A stretch of DNA of 64,000 nt, from positions 1 to 64,000 of the forward strand of contig NZ_JAIPUT010000016.1 of assembly GCF_020055635.1 (NCBI RefSeq). The letters run 5' to 3'. Numbering within the stretch: the stretch's first letter is position 1; the number at the start of each line of letters is the position of its first letter. The translations under genes and the position numbers were made by a program. The notes beneath the pieces are model-generated. The model saw only the letters and a list, made by a program, of their open reading frames with translations. It was not told the origin of the DNA and searched no databases. This document shows, one piece after another, positions 52,732 through 61,602 of this stretch. This stretch comes from Marivita sp. (lineage in GTDB: Bacteria > Pseudomonadota > Alphaproteobacteria > Rhodobacterales > Rhodobacteraceae).

Positions 52732-53595
52732 TCAGCCTTCTGGTGCCAGAACGAAATCAAAGGTGCAGATGGCATCCGGCTTTTTCTCGAGCGCGTAGCC
52801 AAGCCCATCGGCATCCTTGGCCGGACCCACCTTGGCGATCAGCGACTTGCGCACCCCGAACACCGCATCGTTGTCGATATATTCCGCGTTCTCGAAGAAA
52901 ACCTCGGTGGTGATCGAATTCATCCCCGGAGCGCGGACGATGTAATGCAGATGCGCGGGACGCCACGCATGCCGGTTCCCGGCGCGCAGCAGCTTGCCCA
53001 CCGGTCCGTCATAGGGAACCGTATAGGGTTTCGGAAGGACGGTGGTGTAATAGAAACTGCCCGTTTCGTCCGCTTCGAAGATGCCGCGAAGATCGAACTT
53101 GTCCTGTCCCTGTTCCTGCTCCTGGATCGGGTAGGTGCCCGCCGCATCCGCCTGCCATGTATCGAGGATCGCGCCGGGCAGCGGGTTGTGGAGCGTATCC
53201 GTCACCTTGCCATGCACCAGAACGGTGACGCCGTCGCGGCCATCGGACAGGTCCGATCCCAATGTCTTGCGCGGCGCGTCGTCAAGATAGAACGGGCCAA
53301 GGTTCGACCCTTCGGTGGCGCCACCCTTGGTGTTGATCATGTCGACCAGTGCCGAAAACCCTACGACATCCGACAGCAGGATGAATTCATGCCGTTCCGG
53401 GGTCGATATCTGTCCGCAATCGTACAGAAAGTTGAGAACCCCCATCCACTCTTCATGCGTGACCTGATTTTCGCGTGTGAAGTCGTGCAGATGGTCAAGA
53501 AATCCGTGAAGAAGTTGCTCGAACCGGCTTCCGGGCTCTGTCTTGAACGTTTGTTTCACCGCCTCCGTGATGGTGAACTGGTTGATATCCCGCAT
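52732..53595 (-). CDS. intradiol ring-cleavage dioxygenase
   Basis: 287 residues from the ATG at 53595 (GAGGAA upstream). An N-terminal helical dioxygenase_N domain (1-90) precedes the catalytic domain. Fe(III) ligands are read as Tyr155 (AGTYP), Tyr191 (KPYTVP) and His215/His217 (RPAHLHYI). The family opens catechol, hydroxyquinol or chlorocatechol to cis,cis-muconates or maleylacetate. The N-terminal domain fits catechol 1,2- or hydroxyquinol 1,2-dioxygenase. Divergent from the citryl-CoA-lyase-like gene. Confidence 0.88.
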   Translation of the reverse strand: MRDINQFTITEAVKQTFKTEPGSRFEQLLHGFLDHLHDFTRENQVTHEEWMGVLNFLYDCGQISTPERHEFILLSDVVGFSALVDMINTKGGATEGSNLGPFYLDDAPRKTLGSDLSDGRDGVTVLVHGKVTDTLHNPLPGAILDTWQADAAGTYPIQEQEQGQDKFDLRGIFEADETGSFYYTTVLPKPYTVPYDGPVGKLLRAGNRHAWRPAHLHYIVRAPGMNSITTEVFFENAEYIDNDAVFGVRKSLIAKVGPAKDADGLGYALEKKPDAICTFDFVLAPEG

Positions 53596-53645
53596 GCATT
53601 TCCTCCCCTGGAACGATCGCCGCTCGAAGCGACCGATAATTCGAC

Positions 53646-53674
53646 TTGACGGAAAGCTAGTCTGGTCCATACTT
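53646..53674 (+). promoter_or_regulatory. candidate sigma-70 promoter of the lyase/TRAP operon
   Basis: TTGACG, 17 bases, ATACTT. The -10 match is moderate, but the position, 45 bases before the first start codon and just upstream of the palindrome, is as expected. Confidence 0.4.
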
Positions 53675-53691
53675 TTCGGCAAGAGCAAAAG

Positions 53692-53708
53692 TTTTCGCAT
53701 TGCGAAAA
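53692..53708. promoter_or_regulatory. 17-bp perfect palindrome, candidate IclR operator
   Basis: TTTTCGCA-T-TGCGAAAA lies 10 bases before the ATG at 53719, overlapping the downstream start region of the candidate promoter, in the divergent region of the two halves of the cluster. IclR-family repressors of aromatic catabolism bind short palindromes with such half-sites; the IclR gene is in this cluster. Confidence 0.65.
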
Positions 53709-53718
53709 AAGGAGAGCC

Positions 53719-54531
53719 ATGCGTATTGGGAAGCAAGACCAGTCTTTCACCGCCATCGCGACATCGGACGCCGAAAGCGTCACCGTCCGGGGCCATGATT
53801 TGTGCGGCGACCTGATCGGCAAGATCAATTTCACCGACTATTTCTGGCTGCTCGTGCTTGGTGACAAACCGACCGAGGCGCAGCGCGACATGATGGATGC
53901 ATGCCTCGTCGCGATTGCCGAACATGGTCTTGTACCCTCGGTGCAGGCGGCACGCATGACGCTGGCGGCCGGGCCGGACGCGTGGCAGGGCGCGATGTCG
54001 GCCGGCCTTCTGGGCATGGGCAGCGTTGTTGCAGGAAGCTCGGAATCTGCTGGGCGCTACCTTGCCGAGGTGCTTGCCAAGGCAGAACGCGATGGCACGG
54101 ATATCGAAACGGCCGCCATCGCCAGCCTGAAGGATCACAAGGCCGAGCGCCGCAAGGTCGCTGGGCTTGGCCATCCGCAGCACAGTTCCGGCGATCCTCG
54201 GGCCGACAGGCTGCTGGAGATCGCAGACGATCTTGGGGTGTCGGGCAAGTATATCGAAACGCTCCGGATCCTTGGCAAACACGCCCCAGGCATCATCGAA
54301 CGCCCGCTGCCGATCAATGTCTCGGGCGCGATCCCGGCCTGTATCCTGGACGCGGGCTGGCCCTTGGACGCGATCAAGGCGGTGCCGCTGCTGGCCCGCA
54401 CTGCCGGGTTGTCGGCACATCTCTTTGAGGAAACGCAGCGGTCGATCGGATTCATCATGTCGCACGAGGCGGACCAGGCCATTGCCTATGACGGCAAGCC
54501 ATCATCGAAATCATCCAGGGCGGCGGGATAA
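53719..54531 (+). CDS. citryl-CoA lyase/citrate-synthase-fold protein
   Basis: 270-residue protein of the citrate-synthase-like citryl-CoA lyase family, shorter than citrate synthase (about 430). KVAGLGHPQHSSGDPRADRLLEIA carries the histidine of the active-site loop, and RPLPINVSGAIPACILDAGWPLDAI is the second conserved segment. It would cleave a citryl-CoA-like thioester to an acyl-CoA and a 2-oxo acid. The adjacent CoA-transferase gene supports this. GGAG ribosome site. Confidence 0.78.
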   Translation: MRIGKQDQSFTAIATSDAESVTVRGHDLCGDLIGKINFTDYFWLLVLGDKPTEAQRDMMDACLVAIAEHGLVPSVQAARMTLAAGPDAWQGAMSAGLLGMGSVVAGSSESAGRYLAEVLAKAERDGTDIETAAIASLKDHKAERRKVAGLGHPQHSSGDPRADRLLEIADDLGVSGKYIETLRILGKHAPGIIERPLPINVSGAIPACILDAGWPLDAIKAVPLLARTAGLSAHLFEETQRSIGFIMSHEADQAIAYDGKPSSKSSRAAG

Positions 54532-54534
54532 TCC

Positions 54535-55671
54535 ATGGTCAAGATTCTTCAGGATATCCGCGTAATCGAGCTTGGGACCTACATCACCGGCCCGGCAGCC
54601 GGGATGCATCTTGCCGATCTCGGAGCCGACGTCATCAAGGTCGAGCGCCCCGGCACGGGCGATCCGTTCCGGGCGTTCAAGGGGGGGCTCTATTCGCCGC
54701 ACTACCAGACCTATAACCGCAACAAGCGGTCCATCGCGCTGGACACCAAGGATCCGGCGGACCTCGCCGTCCTGCATGACCTGATCGCGACCGCGGACGT
54801 GTTCATCCAGAATTTCCGCCCCGGTGTCGCCGAGAAACTGGGCGCCGGCGAAGATGAGCTGCGCAAGATCAAACCCGACCTGATCTATTGCGCGATCTCG
54901 GGTTTCGGCACGTCCGGCCCGTCGCGCGACCGGCCCGCGTATGACACCGTGGCCCAAGCGGCAAGCGGCTATCTGCGGCTTCTGACACCGCCGACAAATC
55001 CGCGCGTCATCGGTCCCGCCATCGCCGATGCCGTGACCGGCCAATATGCGGCCATGGGTATTCTTGCGGCGCTTCTGGAACGGTCGAAGTCCGGCAAGGG
55101 GAGGCGGCTCGACATCTCCATGCTGGAGGCGATGTGCCATTTCAACCTCGACAGCTTCACGCATTATTACTCGGTGAACGAAGTGATGGGCCCGCTGTCG
55201 CGCCCGGTCGTGTCGCAATCCTACACGTTCGAGTGCGCCGACGGGAAATGGGTCGCAATCCACATGTCGTCGCCGCCGAAATTCTGGCAAGGCCTGCTTG
55301 CCGCGACCGGGCAGGAGCATCTGAACGACGATCCCCGGTTTGCCGAACGGCTCGAGCGGATCAAGCATCAGGACGACCTGATCGCGCATTTCACACCGAT
55401 CTTCGCAACAAGGCCGCGGGATGCGTGGTGTCAGCGTCTGCTTGAAAACGAAGTGCCGCACGCCCCTGCCTACGATGCGAGCGAAGCGCTGGAAGACCCG
55501 CAGGCGCAACATCTCAGGATCAAGGTCGATGCACCGTCCTCGGAACTTGGCACCTTCACGACCGTGCGCGCGCCTTACAGTTTCGACGGGACACCAGAAC
55601 TCGATGTCCTGCCGCCGCCGGTTCTGGATGAACATGGTGACGAAATCCGGGCAGAGCTGTCCAAACGCTAG
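54535..55671 (+). CDS. CaiB/BaiF family III CoA-transferase
   Basis: 378 residues. IELGTYITGPAAGMHLADLGADVIKVERPGTGDPFR is the family N-terminus. The catalytic aspartate is probably Asp165 (PAIADAVTGQYAAMG). It moves CoA between carboxylic acids. It starts 3 bases after the lyase stop, so activation followed by cleavage is the likely pathway order. Confidence 0.88.
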   Translation: MVKILQDIRVIELGTYITGPAAGMHLADLGADVIKVERPGTGDPFRAFKGGLYSPHYQTYNRNKRSIALDTKDPADLAVLHDLIATADVFIQNFRPGVAEKLGAGEDELRKIKPDLIYCAISGFGTSGPSRDRPAYDTVAQAASGYLRLLTPPTNPRVIGPAIADAVTGQYAAMGILAALLERSKSGKGRRLDISMLEAMCHFNLDSFTHYYSVNEVMGPLSRPVVSQSYTFECADGKWVAIHMSSPPKFWQGLLAATGQEHLNDDPRFAERLERIKHQDDLIAHFTPIFATRPRDAWCQRLLENEVPHAPAYDASEALEDPQAQHLRIKVDAPSSELGTFTTVRAPYSFDGTPELDVLPPPVLDEHGDEIRAELSKR

Positions 55672-55719
55672 GACCGCAGTGCCGTCCATCAGGATCAATT
55701 ATGCATGGGGAGGTGCAGA

Positions 55720-56121
55720 ATGTCCGAAGAAAACCCGAAAATGGTACCCGCCGCAGCGGTGCTGGAGGCATCGAAAGAGATGCTCCAGCGCCAGCTTTAC
55801 GCGATCTTCACGACCCCGACCGACGGGCTGGGTCCGGTCTTTGCGATCATCGAAAAGCATCTGGAATTCCAGGTCCAGCTTGAAAAGGACGGCATCCTCT
55901 ATGCTGCCGGGCCGATGTGGACGGATGACGAGCAAAGCTGGGAAGGCGAAGGGCTTGTCGTGGTCAGGGCGGCCTCCCGCGAAGAGGCCATCACCATCGC
56001 CGAGCGCGACCCGATGCATGTCTCCGGCGCGCGGTCCTTCAAGGTGCGGCCATGGCTGATCAACGAAGGGTCGCTGACGATCACGTTCAACAATTCAAGC
56101 CAGACATTCACGATCAACTGA
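55720..56121 (+). CDS. YciI-like dimeric alpha/beta barrel protein
   Basis: 133 residues from the ATG at 55720 (GGGGAGG upstream). YciI/muconolactone-isomerase fold: FEVQLEKDG-type centre (FQVQLEKDGILYAAGPMW), then EEAITIAERDPMHVSGARSFKVRPW. The family includes small isomerases and chlorolyases of aromatic pathways. In this operon an isomerase or lactone-handling step is possible; substrate unknown. Confidence 0.75.
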   Translation: MSEENPKMVPAAAVLEASKEMLQRQLYAIFTTPTDGLGPVFAIIEKHLEFQVQLEKDGILYAAGPMWTDDEQSWEGEGLVVVRAASREEAITIAERDPMHVSGARSFKVRPWLINEGSLTITFNNSSQTFTIN

Positions 56122-56142
56122 CAACACTCAAGGGAGGACTTC

Positions 56143-57192
56143 ATGAAACTTCTGCATAGCGCGCTCCTCGCGGGACTTCTGGCACTGCCGGTCCACGCGC
56201 AGGAAACCATCAACCTGACCGTGGCGTCCAGCCACCCGACCGTTGTTCCATGGGTCGGCATGATCAAGACCCACTTCATGGCCAGGACGGACGAGATCCT
56301 TGCCGAAACCGGCACCTACAAGATCGAATGGAACGAAGCCTTCGGCGGCCAGCTCTACAAGGCCAATGCGACCCTGACATCGGTCGAGGAAGGCATCACC
56401 GACATCGGCTGGGTCTTTTCGTTCCTCGAACAGGCCAAGCTGCCGCTCAGCCAGGCATCGTCGAACGCCCCGTTTTCGACCTCAAACCCGGCACTGCAAC
56501 TTGAAGTGCACCAAGAGCTTCTGGAAACCAACGACGCGTTTCGAGAGGAATGGGAACAATACAACCTGAAGGTCCTCGGCCTGACCGGGACAGATCTCTA
56601 CGACATCTACACCAAGGAACCGCTGACCGGTATCGACGACATCGACGGGATGAAGATCTCTGCTCCCGGGGTGCTGGGCAACTGGCTTCGCGGGACCGGG
56701 GCGAACGCCGTGGATGGCGCGCTGACGACCTATTACACCGATGTGCAGACAGGTGTGTCCGATGGCGCGCTGACGCTGGCGCTCGGAGCGCTGCCGATCA
56801 AGCTGCACGAAGTTGCGCCCTATATCAATCGCTTCGACGGGGGTGGTGCCTTCTCGGGCGCCGTGGCGATCAACCGGGACAGCTGGGACAGCCTGCCCGA
56901 AGAGGTCCAGAACGCGATGATCGAAGCGGGCAAGCACTACACCGAAGCACATGGCAAGGACCTTGTCGAACGTCACGAATTCGCGCTCGACAAGATGGTC
57001 GAAATGGGCGCGCAAATCGTTGAAATGCCGGAAGGGGAACTGGTCAAGTGGGTCAACAAGATGCCGGATGTCGCAAGCGACTGGGCAGCCCCGCTTGAAG
57101 AACGCGGCATCCCGGCCAACGCGTTCCTCTCCGCCTATCTGGACGGCCTTCGCGCCCGCGGAGAAACTCCGGCGCGCGACTGGGACAAGTAG
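56143..57192 (+). CDS. dctP: TRAP transporter substrate-binding protein (DctP)
   Basis: 349-residue periplasmic binding protein, signal peptide ends PVHAQ. It shows GVSDGALTLALGALPIKLHEVAPYIN and AVAINRDSWDSLPEEVQNAMIEAG, typical of DctP. AGGGAGG ribosome site. It delivers an organic acid to DctQM. The catabolic genes around it suggest an aromatic or carboxylic substrate. Confidence 0.9.
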   Translation: MKLLHSALLAGLLALPVHAQETINLTVASSHPTVVPWVGMIKTHFMARTDEILAETGTYKIEWNEAFGGQLYKANATLTSVEEGITDIGWVFSFLEQAKLPLSQASSNAPFSTSNPALQLEVHQELLETNDAFREEWEQYNLKVLGLTGTDLYDIYTKEPLTGIDDIDGMKISAPGVLGNWLRGTGANAVDGALTTYYTDVQTGVSDGALTLALGALPIKLHEVAPYINRFDGGGAFSGAVAINRDSWDSLPEEVQNAMIEAGKHYTEAHGKDLVERHEFALDKMVEMGAQIVEMPEGELVKWVNKMPDVASDWAAPLEERGIPANAFLSAYLDGLRARGETPARDWDK

Positions 57193-57201
57193 GGCCGCGG
57201 C

Positions 57202-57765
57202 TTGAACACCGAAGACAATAACCGCCCCTCCTCCTTGCGGACGGAGGTGCCGGAGACCCGGCTTGAACGGGTCTGGCACAGGGTGGTGGAGACCTTCGCC
57301 GCCCTGGGCACCGTGCTGATCGGTGTCCTGATGGTCATCATCTGCGCCGATATCGTTGCCAGGAACACCATGGGGGCGTCCTTGCCGCTGGTCTCGGAAG
57401 GCGGCGGGCTTCTGGTGGTGGCGCTGGTCGCGCTGCAACTTGCCGCAACCGTGCGGGCAGGGCGACTGGCCAGGACAGAGGTGTTCATCCTTCCTTTCGC
57501 AGGCCGGTATCCGAGGGCTGGGGCGTTGCTGAACGGTCTGTTCGACCTGACGGGCGCGGTTGTTCTGGGCCTGATTGCCTGGGCCTCGATCCGCGTTGTG
57601 GAAAAGGATTTCAGCGCCGGCGAATTCATTGGCGTCCCCGGTCTTGCCACGCTGCAGACATGGCCCTTCCGCGTGCTGATCCTCGCGGGTTTCACGATTG
57701 CGGCCATTGAAAGCGCCATTCGCGTGATCGCCGCGCTCCGCCAGACGATGGGACCCCGCCGATGA
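57202..57765 (+). CDS. dctQ: TRAP transporter small permease (DctQ)
   Basis: 187 residues with four predicted helices (FAALGTVLIGVLMVIICADIVARN and later segments), the usual DctQ layout. The reading starts at a TTG at 57202, 9 bases after dctP; no better start with a ribosome site precedes helix 1. Ends overlap dctM by four bases. Confidence 0.83.
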   Translation: MNTEDNNRPSSLRTEVPETRLERVWHRVVETFAALGTVLIGVLMVIICADIVARNTMGASLPLVSEGGGLLVVALVALQLAATVRAGRLARTEVFILPFAGRYPRAGALLNGLFDLTGAVVLGLIAWASIRVVEKDFSAGEFIGVPGLATLQTWPFRVLILAGFTIAAIESAIRVIAALRQTMGPRR

Positions 57766-59072
57766 CGCCGTTCGAAATCGGAACCAGCGCGATTGCCGTT
57801 CTGGTGCTGCTTATCCTGATCGGGATGCCCATCGGGATAGGCATGCTTGCCACGTCGTTCGTCGGTGTCGCGCTGATCCGCAATGAGACAGTCGCGGTCC
57901 GGATGATGGCGCAGGTCGCCAATGACAGCCTCGAGGAATACCTGTTCGCGGTGGTCCCTCTCTTCGTGCTGATGGGGCTGCTGGTGACTGTCTCGGGTGT
58001 GGGCAAGGACACGTTCGACGTGTTCCAGAAACTGCTCAAACGGGTGACGGCGGGGCTTGGTGTCGCCACCGTCTTTGCCAACGCGGTGTTCGCGGCGATC
58101 ACCGGCATCTCCATCGCCTCGGCTACGGTGTTCAGCCGGATCGCCGTGCCCGAGATGCGCCGCCACGGCTACACCAACACATTCGCCACCGGCGTGGTTG
58201 CCGGGTCGTCCGTTTTGGGCATGTTGATCCCGCCGTCGCTTCTGATGATCGTTTACGCGGTTCTTGCCGAACAATCCGTGGGGCGGATGTTCCTTGCGGG
58301 CATTGGGCCGGGGATATTGCTCGCGCTGGCTTTCACCGTGACGATCCTGATCCTTGCCACCACGCGGCGCGATTTCGTGTTCGAAGCCGGAGACGAGGCC
58401 GAGTACGACAATATCGGACTCTTCGACGTCGTCTTGAAATCCATCCCCATTTTGTCCCTGATGGTCCTGGTGCTGGGCGGGCTTTACGGCGGGTTCCTGA
58501 ACCCGACAGAGGCTGGCGCGGCGGGTGCCTTCGGCGCGCTCGTCATCGCGCTTCTGCGCCGCTCGCTTGATCGCAGGGCCTTCTGGCGGCTTCTGGTCGA
58601 GACCGGGCAGATCACCGTTTCGGTCCTGTTCCTGATCCTCGCCGCGACCTTCTTCAGCCGGATGCTGGCGCTGTCCGGCGTGCCCCGCGAACTGTCCGAG
58701 TTCTTCCTTTCCGGCAATATCGGTCCCTATGGGTTCCTTCTGGCCTATATCCTGCTGATCGTCGCGCTTGGCTGCCTGATCGATTCCATCTCGATCATGC
58801 TGATCGTCCTGCCGATCGCGCTTCCTGTGGCGGATGCCGCCGGTCTTGACCTGATCTGGTTCGGTGTCATCACCGTCATCGCGGTCGAGATCGGGCTTCT
58901 GACCCCGCCTTTCGGGCTGTCGGTCTATACCATCAAGTCCGCGATGGACGACCCCGACCTCAAGGTGGGAGAAATCTTTCGCGGGGCCGCGCCCTTCATC
59001 CTGGCCATGCTGGTCACGCTGGCCATCATCATCCTTCTGCCATCCACCGCCACATGGCTGGCCCGTCTTTGA
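57762..59072 (+). CDS. dctM: TRAP transporter large permease (DctM)
   Basis: 436 residues, about 12-13 predicted helices. LIGMPIGIGMLATSFVGVA, VVPLFVLMGLLVTVSG and GVVAGSSVLGMLIPPSLLMIVYAV are DctM signatures; the second half repeats (LLTPPFGLSVYTIKS). It completes the sodium-driven importer with DctP and DctQ. Confidence 0.92.
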   Translation: MTPFEIGTSAIAVLVLLILIGMPIGIGMLATSFVGVALIRNETVAVRMMAQVANDSLEEYLFAVVPLFVLMGLLVTVSGVGKDTFDVFQKLLKRVTAGLGVATVFANAVFAAITGISIASATVFSRIAVPEMRRHGYTNTFATGVVAGSSVLGMLIPPSLLMIVYAVLAEQSVGRMFLAGIGPGILLALAFTVTILILATTRRDFVFEAGDEAEYDNIGLFDVVLKSIPILSLMVLVLGGLYGGFLNPTEAGAAGAFGALVIALLRRSLDRRAFWRLLVETGQITVSVLFLILAATFFSRMLALSGVPRELSEFFLSGNIGPYGFLLAYILLIVALGCLIDSISIMLIVLPIALPVADAAGLDLIWFGVITVIAVEIGLLTPPFGLSVYTIKSAMDDPDLKVGEIFRGAAPFILAMLVTLAIIILLPSTATWLARL

Positions 59073-59087
59073 ACAACGAGGAAACCA

Positions 59088-59615
59088 ATGCCCGACATTC
59101 TCATCATTCCCGGAAGCCTGCGTCAGATGTCCTCATCCCGCGCCACCGCCCGCGCGCTTTCACAGCGCCTGGAGGCACAGGCCAATTGGTCCATTGCCGA
59201 TATCGGCACCCTTCCGCATTACAACGCCGACGTGACCGACAACCCCGCTGTCGCGGCCTTCGTCGATCAGGTCGGCGCGGCCGATGGCATTGTTTTTGTG
59301 TCGCCGGAATACAATTACAGCGTTCCCGGCGTTCTCAAGAACGCCATCGACTGGGCGTCGCGCCCGGCGTTCGCCTCTGTCTTCCGTGACAAGCCCTGCT
59401 TCGTGGTCAGCGTGTCCGGCGGCGCCCTGGGCGGCGTCCGCGCGCAGGCGCACCTGAAGTACATCCTGAATGGCATGCTGGCGCGCGTCTTTGCCGCCAA
59501 GGAAGTCGTGGTTCCCAACGCCAATGCCAAGGTCGCGGACGGGCTCTTGAACGATCCCGATGTGCTGGCCTTCGCCGAGGCCGAGATCATGCCCTTTATC
59601 GACAGTCTCGCGTAG
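59088..59615 (+). CDS. NADPH-dependent FMN reductase family protein
   Basis: 175 residues, flavodoxin-like fold: IPGSLRQMSSSRATARAL (phosphate loop), VSPEYNYSVPGVLKNAIDWAS and VSGGALGGVRAQAHLK. The family supplies reduced FMN to monooxygenases or reduces quinones or azo compounds. No monooxygenase is encoded nearby. Last gene of the plus-strand operon; good GAGGAAA ribosome site. Confidence 0.87.
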   Translation: MPDILIIPGSLRQMSSSRATARALSQRLEAQANWSIADIGTLPHYNADVTDNPAVAAFVDQVGAADGIVFVSPEYNYSVPGVLKNAIDWASRPAFASVFRDKPCFVVSVSGGALGGVRAQAHLKYILNGMLARVFAAKEVVVPNANAKVADGLLNDPDVLAFAEAEIMPFIDSLA

Positions 59616-59818
59616 CCTGTCCGCACCCGCAATTTGCGCCGGTTCTTGTTCCGGCCTTGTCCGCCATTGCCAGTCCGGCCTGGCTGGGCAGGGCCATTCC
59701 GCAATCAGGCCAAGATGTCTCGCGCGGGTGTGTAGAGGACATCTGCGCCAAACTGGCGAGGTATCGCCGAGGCCGCGGCACCCCCGGAACGTTGCCGACA
59801 CGCTCCCGTTGCCCCGAC

Positions 59819-60898
59819 ATGAAGAATGCGAACAGCACAATCCGCGGGTTCGACGGCATCCGGGCCTTGGCTATCATGGCGGTCATCCTGAGCCATACGA
59901 ACGTGCTTGGTGCGTTGGTTGATCGCGGCTATCTCGCCGAAGGGATTGCCCGTTCCATCAACGGTTCGGCCGGCGTGCAAGCGTTCTTCGTCTTGTCGGG
60001 GTTCCTCATCACGCACCTTCTGGTGCACGAGCAGGACAGGAACGGCGAGGTGTCGCTGCGAAGCTTCTACATTCGCAGAGCCCTCCGGATCATGCCGATC
60101 TATTTTCTCGTGGTTACCGCGACGCTGGTGATGGAGGTCATGTTCGGACAGGTCGCAAGCCCGCAGTCCTTCGCGCATGCCTATACCTACACCTACAATT
60201 TCGTGCCAAAGGAGGAGTATTCGACCAATCTGGGTCATACCTGGTCGCTCGCCGTAGAGGAGCATTTCTATCTGGTCTGGCCGTTCATTTTCGCGGCCGC
60301 CGCCGCGACGTGGCGCCCGCTGCTCCTCGGGCTCCTCGTGTTCGTCCCCGTCGCCGCCATGCTTCACGTCTTCGCAAGCCAGACAGCGGCCACTGACCAG
60401 TTTTTCGTTTATCGCTGGTCCTTCTTCGCCGGCATCAACATCGCGCTCGGATGCCTTGGCGCGCTGCTTGCCAACCGCGAAGTCGGGCTTTGCTGGCCGT
60501 CGGCCCTCACCGGGCTTGGAGGCTTCGCGCTCGGGGTCGCTTTCTGGTTCATCGAGGCATTTCCCGGGGCATCGCAGCCGCCCCTCACATCCTATGTCCG
60601 AGCGGTGGGGTTCTTGATCCTGATCGTCTGGATCACCCGCAACCAGAACAGTGCCTTCGTCCGGCTGCTCGAACTGCCTCCAATCCGCTATGTCGGTGTG
60701 ATCTCTTACGGCCTCTACATGTACCAGGGCTTCTACCTCAGCACCTCACCCTGGCGCGGCCCCGACCAGGTCTGGCCGCCGGACCGGTGGCTTGGGCTCA
60801 TCCTCCTCGCGGTCACGGCGCCCCTATCCTATCATTTCATCGAAAGGCCCATTCTGAGGCTCAAGCGCCGTTGGGAATGGCATGGCCGCCGAACATGA
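59819..60898 (+). CDS. acyltransferase family 3 (OafA/YrhL type) membrane protein
   Basis: 359 residues from the ATG at 59819; an earlier in-frame reading to 59657 lacks family sequence. RGFDGIRALAIMAVILSHTN (catalytic-region His), FFVLSGFLITHLLV, RSFYIRRALRIMPIYF and the EEHFYLVWPFIF motif are hallmarks of acyltransferase 3. About ten helices. It acetylates or acylates a surface polysaccharide or lipid. No SGNH domain. It follows the FMN reductase by about 200 bases that hold no gene. Confidence 0.88.
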   Translation: MKNANSTIRGFDGIRALAIMAVILSHTNVLGALVDRGYLAEGIARSINGSAGVQAFFVLSGFLITHLLVHEQDRNGEVSLRSFYIRRALRIMPIYFLVVTATLVMEVMFGQVASPQSFAHAYTYTYNFVPKEEYSTNLGHTWSLAVEEHFYLVWPFIFAAAAATWRPLLLGLLVFVPVAAMLHVFASQTAATDQFFVYRWSFFAGINIALGCLGALLANREVGLCWPSALTGLGGFALGVAFWFIEAFPGASQPPLTSYVRAVGFLILIVWITRNQNSAFVRLLELPPIRYVGVISYGLYMYQGFYLSTSPWRGPDQVWPPDRWLGLILLAVTAPLSYHFIERPILRLKRRWEWHGRRT

Positions 60899-61098
60899 TC
60901 ACTTTCCTGTCACCGTGCAGCAATGCGACGAACCTCCCGACAATGATCCAGCCTGTGTAAGTGACCGGCAGAGGGAAAAGCACTCCGATCAGCGCTGATT
61001 TATGTGACATTTTGGAAACGCAGGTTTTCTCCGGTCTTTCTTGCGACGGGCTTATCGGCTATTTGTGATTTGCGAAAACAATGGAATTGTCCTGAGAC

Positions 61099-61479
61099 AT
61101 GGCAAAGATACTCGTAGTCGATGACGACCCGGACGTGGGCGACACCGTCGTTGCGATGCTTGCTTGCGTTGAACATGACGTGACATTCGAAAGCCGATCC
61201 GCACGTTCCATAAGCCTGTTGGCGGAAACCGGGTTTGATCTTGTGATTTGCGATCTGTTCATGCCTGACTGTGACGGAATTGAGCTCATCCTTGAGATCA
61301 AGAGAATGAGCTCGCAAACCAGGATCATCATGATGACAGGAGGGGCGCGGCTTTTCCCGCCGGGTTCGAACGCTTTGAGCGATATCACGACCAGCGCGGA
61401 AATGCTTGGCGCGGACTCGACGATCCGCAAGCCTTTCAGACGACAGCAGTTGGTCGATGCGGTGTCGGAACTCGTTTAG
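61099..61479 (+). CDS. single-domain response regulator
   Basis: 126-residue receiver domain without an output domain. Acidic pocket Asp8-Asp9, phosphoacceptor Asp52 (CDLFMPD), Thr80 and Lys111 (RKP) are all present. An insert after beta 4 (GARLFPPGSN) is unusual. It may shuttle phosphate as CheY-like proteins do. It is convergent with the hybrid kinase gene, a possible partner. Confidence 0.85.
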   Translation: MAKILVVDDDPDVGDTVVAMLACVEHDVTFESRSARSISLLAETGFDLVICDLFMPDCDGIELILEIKRMSSQTRIIMMTGGARLFPPGSNALSDITTSAEMLGADSTIRKPFRRQQLVDAVSELV

Positions 61480-61602
61480 GTCATATCTCGACACGGCGAT
61501 GCCAGAGGCGAATGACGCGTGTTCTTCAGCTTGTTTACGAACCTTTAGGCACGATTGCGCAACGCACACCGCCAAGTCTCCACATACAGAAATGTGCCTC
61601 CC

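Noticed and set aside
51894-52814. N-terminal extension of the amidohydrolase frame
   Set aside because: It overlaps the IclR gene antisense frames and lacks homologous character; the ATG at 51893 has a strong ribosome site.
53596-54465. N-terminal extension of the dioxygenase frame
   Set aside because: It would cross the divergent promoter and run antisense to the lyase gene; the ATG at 53595 has a GAGGAA site.
59638-59660. short GCCGG/CCGGC hairpin after the FMN reductase gene
   Set aside because: Only a five-base stem with an eight-base loop and no T-run, not distinguishable from chance in GC-rich DNA.
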